This document shows, one piece after another, positions 22,116 to 30,269 of a stretch of 43,403 nucleotides of DNA. Each line of letters opens with the position of its first letter. Within the stretch, counting starts at the first letter, position 1. Origin of the DNA: JANNOG01 sp050329415. Its GTDB lineage: Bacteria > Actinomycetota > Actinomycetes > Actinomycetales > JBBAYJ01. Location: NCBI GenBank assembly GCA_050329415.1, contig JBHJOS010000065.1, forward strand, positions 1 to 43,403, given 5' to 3'. The position numbers and the translations under genes are program-made. The notes beneath the pieces were generated by a model. It was given only the letters and a program-made list of their open reading frames with translations, made no database searches and was not told where the DNA came from.

Positions 22116-25100
22116 GTGCCCACCGCGACCCTCCAGGCCCCGCCGGCCACACCGGCGACGGATCCCGCCCGCCGGCTGGACCCGGTCCAGGCCGCGGCGG
22201 TGGCCGCGCGCGGGCCGGTGCTGCTGCTCGGCGCCGCCGGCACCGGCCGGACGACGACGGTCGTGGCCTGGGCGGCGGCGCGCCTCGGCCGGGACGCCGG
22301 CGGTGCGCTCGTGGTGTGCCCGACCCGCGCCGCCGCCCGCCGGGTCGGCGACCTTGTCGCCCGGGCGGTCGCGGCCACCCTCCCGGGGCCGGTGGCCCGC
22401 ACCCCCCAGTCGCTGGCCTGGGCCGTCCTGCGCGAGCACGCCGCTCGCGAGGGCCTCGTCCCGCCCCGGCTCGTCACCGGTGGCGAGACCGACCTCCTCG
22501 TCGCCGATCTCCTGGCGGGCCACGAGGCCGCCGGCGACGACCCGTGGCCCGACACGGTGCCGCCCGCCACCCGCGCGACCCGGGCCTTCCGGGCGGACCT
22601 GCGCGAGCTCTGGTCGCGGGTCGTCGAGCGCGGGCTCGGTCCGCAACAGCTCGCCGACCTCGGGCGCCGTCACGGGCGTCCCGAGTGGGTGGTGGCGGCG
22701 ACCCTGCTCCGGGAGCGTTCCGAGATCGCCGGCCTGCGGGGGGACAACGCCTGGGATCCTGCCGAGATCGTCGACGAGGCGGCGGCCCTGGCCCGGGCCG
22801 ACCCCTCCCTCGGGGAGTGGGCGCGCTCCCGGGTCGGGGCCACCGCCGTGGCGGTGGACGATGCCCAGGACCTCACGGCGGCCGGCTGGCGGCTGCTGAC
22901 CGCACTCGCCCCACCGGGCGGCGACGTCCTCGTGGCGGGCGACCCCGACCTCGCGACGCAGGGATTCCGCGGCGCCAGCCCGCGACTGCTGACCGACGCG
23001 GCCGAGGCGCTCGCCGGGCCGCGGCGCCGGGCCGCCCGGCTGGTGCTCCCGACGTCATGGCGCCACGACGCGGTCCTGGCCGCCGTCGCGAGGGCGGTGT
23101 CCCAGCGGATCGGGGTCGTCACGGCGGTCCACCGGGCACCCGATCCGCCGGGCCAGGGCGAGGCCACCCCGGACGGCGGTCCGCGACCGGGGAGTGTGCG
23201 CGCGCTGACGTGCCCGGACGGGGCGGCGGAGGCGGCCACCGTGGCCGCCCTGCTGCGCGCCCACCACCACGACCGGCGTTCGCCCCTGCCGTGGGACGCC
23301 ATGGCCGTCGTCGTGCGGTCCCAGGCCCGGGCCCAGGCCGTGCGGCTGGCGTGCCGCCACGCGGGCGTGCCCGTGGTCACCCCCGGTGCGGCCCGGCCCC
23401 TGCGCGACGAGCCGGCCGCGGCTGTCCTGCTGCGCGCCGCAGTGGTCGCGGGCGAGCCCGGTCGCCTTGACGGCGAGACGTTGCGCGCCCTGGCGTGCGG
23501 ACCCCTCGGCGGCGGCGACGCGGTGCGATGGCGGCGACTGGTCCGGGCCGTGCGTCCCGGTGCCCCGGTCGCCGAGGGCGCGTCGACCGTGGCCGAGGCG
23601 GTTCGGCCGCTGCTGGATCCCGCGGCGGGGGAACCTCCCCAGGCGCCGCCCTGGCCCGGCGTCGCCCCCGACGCCTGGCGACCGGTGGCCCGGGTGCTGC
23701 ACGCCCTGCGGCCCGCGGTGGGGTCCCGCCCGCCCGGCCGGCCGGCCTCCGCCGTCGATGCCCTGTGGGCGGTCTGGTCGGCGACCGGGCTGGCCGAGGA
23801 GTGGCGGGCGACGGCGCTCGCAGGGGGACCCGGCGCCGCCGTCGCCGACGCCGACCTCGACGCCGTGACCGCGCTGTTCGAGACTGCGGAACACCTCGTG
23901 GACCGGCTGGGCCCGGTCCCGGTCGCCGAGCTCGCCGCCCGGATCCGGGACACGGCGGTTCGCGACGACGACCTCGCCCGGGGCGGGGACCCCGGCCCCG
24001 CCGTCACGGTCACCACCCCGGCCGGTGCCGCCGGTCGCGAGTGGGACCTCGTGGTCGTCGCCGGCGTCCAGGACGGCGCCTGGCCCGACCTGCGGGTTCG
24101 CGGCTCGGTGCTGCGCACCCCCGATCTCCTCGACGTCCTCGACGGGCGGGGTGGCGGCGGTGACCACCGGGCCGAGACCCTCGACGACGAGCTGCGACTG
24201 TTCCAGGTCGCGGTCACCCGGGCCCGCCGGTACCTGGTGGTCACCGCCGTCGACGGCGACTCCCAGCGCCCGAGTCGGCTGTTCTCGCTGGTGGCGGGGC
24301 ACGCCGCAGGCGGACCGGATGTGCCGTTCCCGGCCTGGCACGGCCACCGGCCGGACGGCGTGGTGGCCCTGCTCCGTCGGGCGGTCGTGGGATCGCCGGT
24401 CGCGCTCGGGGCGGCGGTCGCGCCGTGGACCGACCCGCCGGACCCCGCCACTGCGGCCCGGCTGCTCGCCCGCCTGGCGGCCGCCGGGGTCCCGGGGGCG
24501 CACCCCGACTCGTGGGGCTGGCTGCGGCAGGGCACCGACCCCCGGCCGCGGCACGACTCGGCGTCCGGAGTCCGGGTCAGCCCGTCGCAGGTCGAGCGCT
24601 TCCACACCTGCCCGCTCCAGTGGTACCTGGGCCGGGTCGCGGTCGGCGGGCCGCCGGAGCCGGTGCGGGTGCTCGGTGTCCTCCTGCACGAGGCCGCCCA
24701 GCGTCACCCCACGGGTACCCCGGGCGAGCTGGCCGACCGCCTGCTGGCCGAGATCGAGGCGGGGTGGGACCGGATGGGGCTCACGACTCCCTGGGTGGCG
24801 GCCCGGGAGCGGGAACGGGCCCGCGGGATGGTCGAGCGGCTCGCCCGGTGGGCCGCCGGCCGGGACGGCGACGTGGTCGACGTGCTGACGGAGGTCGAGG
24901 TCGACGCGGTCGTCGACGGGGTGCGGGTGCGGGGTTCCGTCGACCGACTCGAGCGCCTCTCCGGGGGCGACGTCCGGGTGGTCGACCTCAAGACGGGGGC
25001 GCCCGGGACCAAGGCACAGGCGGTCGAGAACCTTCAGCTGGCGGTCTACCAGCTGGCGCTCCAGATGGGCGGTGCCGGTCCGCCCGCGACGGTGCGGGAC

Positions 25101-25340
25101 GCCGTCCTGGTCCATGTCGGCGGGCCGGCCACCGCCGCGGTCGAACGGATGCAGCCGGGACTGGCCGGGGACGCGCGCGAGCGGGCCCGGGTCGCCGTCA
25201 CCACCGCGGCCGAGGGCATGGCGGGGGCCGCCTTCCCGGCCCGGCCCGGTGCCCAGTGCGAGCGGTGCGCGGTCCGCACCGGGTGCCCGGCCGTCGCCGA
25301 GGGCCGTCCCCCCGGCCCCGCGGGACCGGGACCCTCGTGA
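22116..25340 (+). CDS. adnA: AdnA, UvrD-like helicase-nuclease subunit with altered Walker A
   Basis: A 1074-residue subunit of the AdnAB double-strand-break resection machine. The N-terminal UvrD-like motor has motif I GAAGTGRTTT, in which the usual P-loop lysine is R45; motif II is VDDAQD rather than DExQ. Motif VI VAVTRARRYL is intact. The C-terminal RecB-type nuclease has GSVDRLE, VVDLKTG and LQLAVYQLAL, so its catalytic residues look complete. Four cysteines, one in FHTCPLQWYL and three in CERCAVRTGC, fit an AddB-like 4Fe-4S clasp. The GTG at 22116 is preferred because of a TGGACT seven bases upstream; GTG 22086 is an alternative. adnB follows with a 4-base overlap. Confidence 0.92.
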   Translation: MPTATLQAPPATPATDPARRLDPVQAAAVAARGPVLLLGAAGTGRTTTVVAWAAARLGRDAGGALVVCPTRAAARRVGDLVARAVAATLPGPVARTPQSLAWAVLREHAAREGLVPPRLVTGGETDLLVADLLAGHEAAGDDPWPDTVPPATRATRAFRADLRELWSRVVERGLGPQQLADLGRRHGRPEWVVAATLLRERSEIAGLRGDNAWDPAEIVDEAAALARADPSLGEWARSRVGATAVAVDDAQDLTAAGWRLLTALAPPGGDVLVAGDPDLATQGFRGASPRLLTDAAEALAGPRRRAARLVLPTSWRHDAVLAAVARAVSQRIGVVTAVHRAPDPPGQGEATPDGGPRPGSVRALTCPDGAAEAATVAALLRAHHHDRRSPLPWDAMAVVVRSQARAQAVRLACRHAGVPVVTPGAARPLRDEPAAAVLLRAAVVAGEPGRLDGETLRALACGPLGGGDAVRWRRLVRAVRPGAPVAEGASTVAEAVRPLLDPAAGEPPQAPPWPGVAPDAWRPVARVLHALRPAVGSRPPGRPASAVDALWAVWSATGLAEEWRATALAGGPGAAVADADLDAVTALFETAEHLVDRLGPVPVAELAARIRDTAVRDDDLARGGDPGPAVTVTTPAGAAGREWDLVVVAGVQDGAWPDLRVRGSVLRTPDLLDVLDGRGGGGDHRAETLDDELRLFQVAVTRARRYLVVTAVDGDSQRPSRLFSLVAGHAAGGPDVPFPAWHGHRPDGVVALLRRAVVGSPVALGAAVAPWTDPPDPATAARLLARLAAAGVPGAHPDSWGWLRQGTDPRPRHDSASGVRVSPSQVERFHTCPLQWYLGRVAVGGPPEPVRVLGVLLHEAAQRHPTGTPGELADRLLAEIEAGWDRMGLTTPWVAARERERARGMVERLARWAAGRDGDVVDVLTEVEVDAVVDGVRVRGSVDRLERLSGGDVRVVDLKTGAPGTKAQAVENLQLAVYQLALQMGGAGPPATVRDAVLVHVGGPATAAVERMQPGLAGDARERARVAVTTAAEGMAGAAFPARPGAQCERCAVRTGCPAVAEGRPPGPAGPGPS

Positions 25341-28300
25341 CGGCCGACCCTCGCCCGGGCCTCAGCGACGAGCAGGCGGCCGTGGTCCAGGCGCCGCCCG
25401 TCCCCGTCCTCGTCCGGGCCGGGGCGGGCAGCGGCAAGACGCACACGATGGCGATGCGGGTGGCCCGGTTCGTCACCGATCCCGACCTCCTGGTGCCGGC
25501 CGACGCCGTGCTCGGCCTCACCTTCACCCGCAAGGCGGCGACCGAGCTGGCCGAGCGGCTGACCACTGTGACCGAGCGCGTCCTCGCCGACCCCCCGGAC
25601 GGCCACCGCCGGGCGCCGGTGGTGGCGACCTACCACGCGTTCGCGGGCTGGGTCGTCGCCGAGTTCGGGCCTCACGCCGGCGTCGACCCGGACGCGGCGC
25701 TGCTCGGCGAGGCCGCGGCCGCCCAGCTGGCCGACGCGGTCGTCCGTGGCTGGCCGCATCCCCTGGACGTCGACCTCACCCCGGCCACCGTCGCCGAGCG
25801 GGTGCGCGCCCTGGCCGCCGAACTCGCCGAGCACGACGTCTCGGTGGACGCCGCCGGGGAGGCGCTCGACGAGGCCGTGGCCGTCCTCGCGGAGGCCCGT
25901 CGCGAACGGCTGCTGGCGGTGAGCACACTGGACGGCCACCTGCGCCACCTACGGGCCAGGCGGTCGCTGCTCCCGCTGGTCGAGGCCTACGGCCGGCGCA
26001 AGCGCGACCTCGGGGTCGTCGACCACGGGGACCGAATCGTCACCGCGCTGGAGCTGGTCCGGATCGACGCCGTGCGGCGCGACCTGCGCCGGCGCCACAC
26101 CGTGGTCCTGCTGGACGAGTACCAGGACACCAGCGCGGCCCAGGGCCGGCTGCTGGCCACGGCGTTCGGTGGCGGCCACCCCGTGACGGCCGTCGGCGAC
26201 CCCAACCAGGCGATCTTCGGGTGGCGAGGGGCGGGGGCGGGCACGCTCGACCGGTTCGCCCGGCTGTTCCGGAGCCCGGACGGCTCCGGCCCGCTGGTCC
26301 TGGAGCTCACCGTGACGCGCCGGAACCCGCGGTCGGTCCTCGACGTGGCGAACGCCGTGGCCGCTCCGCTGCGCCGGGCCGGTGGGGCGGGCGGGGTGGC
26401 CGTGCTCCGGGCACCCGCCGACGCCGCGGCGGGGCGGGTCCACCTCGCCTGGGCGACCGACGCGGCCGGCGAGGCGGCGCACGCGGTCGACTGGCTCCGG
26501 CGGCACCGGCGGCCCGGGCGGACCCAGGCGGTGCTGTGCCGGATGCGCTCCTCGTTCCCGGCCCTGCGGTCGGCGCTGGAGGCCGCAGGGATCCCCGTCA
26601 CCGTGGTCGGGCTGGGCGGGCTGCTGGACGAGCCGGTGGTGTCGGAGGTCGTCGCCCTGCTCTCGGCCGCGCACGACCCGGACCGCTCCGCCGCCCTGGT
26701 CCGGGTCCTCACCGGGCCCCGATGGGCGATGTCGCCCCGGGACCTCGACGTCCTGGCCGCCGCCGCCCGGGAACGAGCGGCAACCCCCGACGAGGCGAGC
26801 CTGGCCGACGTGCTGGCCGACGCCGACGGCCGGGCCCACGGTCCCGGCGCTGCCGGCTCCCCCGAGGTGATCCGTGGCCTCTCGCCCGCGGGCCGGGCTG
26901 TCGCGCGCCAGGTGGCGCGCCTGGTGGCCGGCGTCCGGGCGGCCGCGACCCGGCTCCCGCTGGCCGACGCCGTCCGGGACGCCGCCCGGGCGTCGGGCGC
27001 CGACGTGGAGGCGGCGGTCTGGTCCCCGGATCCCCGCCATCCGGCCCGGGTGCTCGACCGCTTCGTCGCCGTCGCGGCCGACTTCGCGGCCGCCGCCGGC
27101 GTGGTGGCCGGAGTCACCGGCGACGACGCCGCGGGTGCCTTCCTCGCGTGGCTGGAGGCGGCCCGCCGTCACGAGTGGGGCCTGGAGACCGTGGACGTCG
27201 AACCGGACCCGGACGCCGTCCAGCTGCTCACGGTGCACGCCGCCAAGGGCCTGGAATGGGACGACGTGGTCGTCGCCGACCTCGCCGCGGACTCCTTCCC
27301 GGCCCGGTCCCGGTCCCCGCACTGGCTGGGGGGCGAGGCGGTGCTGCCGTGGCCGGTGCGCGGCGACCGGGACGCACTGCCGCAGTGGCCCGGCCGGCGA
27401 GGTCTCGCGGGCCCGGGGCAGGACGGCTTCGCCGCCGAGTGGCGCCGCTTCACCGAGGCGGCCCGCGAGCACGCGACGGACGAGGAGCGACGCCTGGCCT
27501 ACGTGGCCGTCACCCGCGCCCGGGACGGCCTGCTCCTCACCGGCTCCCGCTGGCGGGCCGGACGGTCGACGCCGCGCGAGCCCTCCCCGTTCCTCGTGAC
27601 GGCCCGCGACGTGCCCGGCGTCGTCGTGCGGCAGTGGGTGGACGAGGCCGAACCACCGCCGCCCGCCGAGGTCGACGACGTGCCGTGGCCGGTCTCCGCC
27701 CCGCCGGACGTCCACGCCGCGCTGGTGACCGCCGCCGACACGGTGCTCGCGGCGCTCGCCGCAGACCCCGCGACGGGCCGGACGGCGGCGGACCCGGCGG
27801 CGGGGCCCTGGGACGCCCTGGTCGACGCCCTGATCAGCGAGCGTGCCCGCCGACCGCGACGGTTGCGCTCGGTGCACCTCACCGCGTCGGCCCTGGTCGG
27901 TGCGGCCGAGGATCCGGTCCGGGCGGTGCGCGACCTGCTCCGCCCGGTCCCGGCCGCCCCCGAGGGTCGGACCGCACGCGGCAGCCGCTTCCACCAGTGG
28001 GTGGAGCGGCGGTTCGCGGCCGGGACGCTGCTGGACCTCGACGACCTGCCGGGCGCGGCGGACGACGACGTGCGCGACGAGGACCTGCGCGCCTTCCAGG
28101 ACAGGTTCGAGGCCTCGTCCTGGGCTCGCGCCCGCGTGGTCGGCGTCGAGGTGCCGTTCGACACTCCCGTCGAGGCCGCCGGACGCTCGGTCCGGCTGCG
28201 CGGGCGGATCGACGCGGTGGTGGCCCGGGACGACGGCGGGTTGGACGTCGTCGACTGGAAGACCGGTGCCGAGCCCAGGGGCGAGCGGGCACGGGCCGCT

Positions 28301-28687
28301 GCGGTCCAGCTCGCGGTCTACCGGCTGGCGGCGGCCCGGCTCTTCGGAGTGGGCGTCGAGCAGGTCCGGGCGGCGTTCTGGTATGCCGGGACGGGCCGCA
28401 CGGTGTGGTCCGACGACGGACTCGACGCCGCGGGCATCGCGAGCCTGGTGGCCCGCGCCTACGACGCCGAGCCGGCGGCCGGTTCCTCGTCCCAGTCGTC
28501 CCAGCCGCCCCACACGTCATCGGCGATGTCGGTGGCGGGCTTGGTGGCGGGCTTGGCGGTGGGATCGGTGGCGGGCTCGGAACCCGTTGGCGAGCCCCCG
28601 GCCGGCGCCTCGTCCGGCACGGGGCTCCGTTCCAGGGCCGGTTCGTCGGGCAGGACGATGACCACGGAACTCCCGGACGCGTCGTGA
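25337..28687 (+). CDS. adnB: AdnB, UvrD-like helicase-nuclease subunit
   Basis: A 1116-residue partner of AdnA. The motor is complete: motif I AGAGSGKT with K34, FTRKAATEL, LLDEYQDTSAAQ, GDPNQAIFGWRG, LLTVHAAKGLEWDDV and YVAVTRARDGL. The C-terminal nuclease has RGRIDAVV, DVVDWKTG and VQLAVYRLAA. No Fe-S cysteines are seen, as expected for this subunit. Its GTG overlaps the adnA stop (GTGA). The last 76 codons beyond the nuclease are Ser/Gly/Ala-rich and lie antisense over the tail of the convergent phosphotransferase gene, so the true functional end is probably near residue 1040. Confidence 0.94.
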   Translation: MTADPRPGLSDEQAAVVQAPPVPVLVRAGAGSGKTHTMAMRVARFVTDPDLLVPADAVLGLTFTRKAATELAERLTTVTERVLADPPDGHRRAPVVATYHAFAGWVVAEFGPHAGVDPDAALLGEAAAAQLADAVVRGWPHPLDVDLTPATVAERVRALAAELAEHDVSVDAAGEALDEAVAVLAEARRERLLAVSTLDGHLRHLRARRSLLPLVEAYGRRKRDLGVVDHGDRIVTALELVRIDAVRRDLRRRHTVVLLDEYQDTSAAQGRLLATAFGGGHPVTAVGDPNQAIFGWRGAGAGTLDRFARLFRSPDGSGPLVLELTVTRRNPRSVLDVANAVAAPLRRAGGAGGVAVLRAPADAAAGRVHLAWATDAAGEAAHAVDWLRRHRRPGRTQAVLCRMRSSFPALRSALEAAGIPVTVVGLGGLLDEPVVSEVVALLSAAHDPDRSAALVRVLTGPRWAMSPRDLDVLAAAARERAATPDEASLADVLADADGRAHGPGAAGSPEVIRGLSPAGRAVARQVARLVAGVRAAATRLPLADAVRDAARASGADVEAAVWSPDPRHPARVLDRFVAVAADFAAAAGVVAGVTGDDAAGAFLAWLEAARRHEWGLETVDVEPDPDAVQLLTVHAAKGLEWDDVVVADLAADSFPARSRSPHWLGGEAVLPWPVRGDRDALPQWPGRRGLAGPGQDGFAAEWRRFTEAAREHATDEERRLAYVAVTRARDGLLLTGSRWRAGRSTPREPSPFLVTARDVPGVVVRQWVDEAEPPPPAEVDDVPWPVSAPPDVHAALVTAADTVLAALAADPATGRTAADPAAGPWDALVDALISERARRPRRLRSVHLTASALVGAAEDPVRAVRDLLRPVPAAPEGRTARGSRFHQWVERRFAAGTLLDLDDLPGAADDDVRDEDLRAFQDRFEASSWARARVVGVEVPFDTPVEAAGRSVRLRGRIDAVVARDDGGLDVVDWKTGAEPRGERARAAAVQLAVYRLAAARLFGVGVEQVRAAFWYAGTGRTVWSDDGLDAAGIASLVARAYDAEPAAGSSSQSSQPPHTSSAMSVAGLVAGLAVGSVAGSEPVGEPPAGASSGTGLRSRAGSSGRTMTTELPDAS

Positions 28688-29715
28688 GGGCCGACCGGAG
28701 TGCGGTCGGTCGAGCCATGGCCGGAGCCGGCGTCCGTCACGACGCTGTGCGCCGGTGGCTCCGGCGTCGGCCCGTCACCGTGCTCGTCGTGCCAGAGCGC
28801 GAGCCGGCGCAGCATCCCCCCGGCACCGGAGACGATGTCCTCGTCCCCGGTGCGGGTGCCGTGGAGGAGCCACGTCACCAGCGCCATCTCCCCGTGCAGC
28901 ACCGCGCGGTCCACCAGGTGCGGGTCCAGTCCGCCGCCCCGAGCGGCTGCGTACTCGGCGACCACCACCGCGAATACCTCCGGGTCCGCCCCCACGGCCA
29001 GCCACGCGAGATCCTCCGCAGGGTCCGACACCCGTGCCCCGGCCCAGTCGACGACGGCGCTCACCCGGCGGTCCTCCACCAGCACCCGGTCCGCGAGCAG
29101 CTCGCCGTGCACGGGGCACGGCAGGAACCGCCACCGCGAGACGTCCTCGATGCGTGCCTCCCAGCGGCCCAGCAGGGATGGTGGGACCGCCCCGGTCTCC
29201 GCCCCGCGGTCCAGCGTCGCCAGGCACCGTCGCCGCAGGCTCTCGCCCTCGTACGCCGGGACGCCGACCTCGAGGAACCGGTCGACGTCGACCGAGTGGA
29301 CGGCCGCCATCGCGCGGGCCACGGAACCCGCCAGTTCCTGGTCCTGGCCCAGCACCGTGAGGGACAGCGGTTCGCCGCGCAGTGCCGGGTACACGATCGC
29401 CCGACCGCCCCCGGGCAGCGGTGCGTGACCCTGTGGCCGCGGGACGGCGAACGGTGTCCGGTCGGCGAGGACGTCGAGGACCGCGCACTCGGCCTCGAGC
29501 TCCGCTCCGGCGACCCCCGGCCGGGGCGCCGTGACGACCCAGTGCCGAGCCGTGTCGTCGCGAACGACCGCCGTGTCGACGCCGTCTCGGGTGGGCCGGG
29601 TGGCGACGACCGACACCGGGCGCATCCCGGGCACGGCGGCCACGCCGAGAGCGGCCAGCTCCAGGGGCCGGCGGGCACGCTCCTGTCGCGGCTCGACGGC
29701 GACGGCGGTCGTCAC
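28459..29715 (-). CDS. APH-family phosphotransferase with degenerate catalytic loop
   Basis: A 418-residue protein of the aminoglycoside/macrolide phosphotransferase fold. The catalytic loop reads HGELLADR (203-210): the usual catalytic Asp of HGD is E205, and the metal-binding Asn position is R210. The later metal-binding Asp is kept as D223 in VVDWAGARVSDP. Activity on antibiotics is doubtful; it may be a housekeeping kinase or a pseudokinase. The last 80 residues are disordered and end in an acidic WGGWDDWDEE patch, encoded opposite the adnB tail. The GTG at 29715 is seven bases from TAGCGT. Confidence 0.82.
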   Translation of the reverse strand: MTTAVAVEPRQERARRPLELAALGVAAVPGMRPVSVVATRPTRDGVDTAVVRDDTARHWVVTAPRPGVAGAELEAECAVLDVLADRTPFAVPRPQGHAPLPGGGRAIVYPALRGEPLSLTVLGQDQELAGSVARAMAAVHSVDVDRFLEVGVPAYEGESLRRRCLATLDRGAETGAVPPSLLGRWEARIEDVSRWRFLPCPVHGELLADRVLVEDRRVSAVVDWAGARVSDPAEDLAWLAVGADPEVFAVVVAEYAAARGGGLDPHLVDRAVLHGEMALVTWLLHGTRTGDEDIVSGAGGMLRRLALWHDEHGDGPTPEPPAHSVVTDAGSGHGSTDRTPVGPHDASGSSVVIVLPDEPALERSPVPDEAPAGGSPTGSEPATDPTAKPATKPATDIADDVWGGWDDWDEEPAAGSAS

Positions 29716-29722
29716 GGGCGCC

Positions 29723-29728
29723 ACGCTA
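29723..29728 (-). promoter_or_regulatory. -10 hexamer TAGCGT of the phosphotransferase gene
   Basis: TAGCGT on the minus strand, seven bases before the GTG at 29715. The 13-mer TAGCGTGGCGCCC recurs before the nicotinate phosphoribosyltransferase gene. Confidence 0.6.
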
Positions 29729-29745
29729 CGGCGCTGCCGCCCCCC

Positions 29746-29760
29746 TACGGTGGAGGCGTG
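29746..29760 (+). promoter_or_regulatory. Orphan leaderless-type promoter and GTG
   Basis: TACGGT, then GGAGGC, then GTG at 29758: the same layout as the leaderless genes of this window, and with a Shine-Dalgarno-like core. The frame (VPVPELRNPIGPPGRVPG onward) stays open to 30273, but most of it is antisense to mycoredoxin and matches no family I recognise. The region 29761-29904 otherwise holds nothing I can identify. Confidence 0.35.
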
Positions 29761-29904
29761 CCCGTACCGGAGCTGAGGAACCCGATCGGGCCGCCCGGAC
29801 GGGTGCCCGGCGACCACGATCCGTCCCGGGCCGGTCACCCGGTCCGGGGCCCGGCCGGTGATGCCCGCGCAGCAGGTGGGCCGGCCGTGACCGCGCGGGG
29901 CCGC

Positions 29905-30183
29905 TCAGCCGAGTCGCTGCCGGATGGCGGCCGCCGACGGGTTCGTGAGGGCCGACCCGTCCGGGAACAGGACCGTCGGCACGGTCTGGTTGCCGCCGTT
30001 CACCCTCTCGACGAAGGCCACGGCCTCCGGCAGCTGCTCGATGTCGACCTCGGTGTACCGCACGTTCTCGCGGTCCAGCTGGGACTTCAACCGCCGGCAG
30101 TACCCGCACCACGTCGTGGTGAACATCGTCACGGTGCCGGGCGCGGGCAGTGCGGAGCTCGGAGCGGGCGCAGGAGTCGACAT
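29905..30183 (-). CDS. mrx1: Mycoredoxin (glutaredoxin-like, CxxC)
   Basis: A 92-residue glutaredoxin-fold protein with the active site TWCGYCRRL (C26, C29), the cis-proline motif TVPTVLF and the C-terminal LTNPSAAAIRQRL. In actinobacteria this protein reduces mycothiol-protein mixed disulfides. The same gene neighbours uvrD2 in M. tuberculosis (Rv3198A). The ATG at 30183 has GAGG eight bases upstream. It is divergent from uvrD2, with 86 bp between the two starts. Confidence 0.93.
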   Translation of the reverse strand: MSTPAPAPSSALPAPGTVTMFTTTWCGYCRRLKSQLDRENVRYTEVDIEQLPEAVAFVERVNGGNQTVPTVLFPDGSALTNPSAAAIRQRLG

Positions 30184-30269
30184 TCTCGGCACCTCGTGGT
30201 CGGTCGCAGGGCGGGTGGCGCCCAGGGCGGGCTGACGATCGCAACGGCGGGACACCCGGCGGTGTTCCG

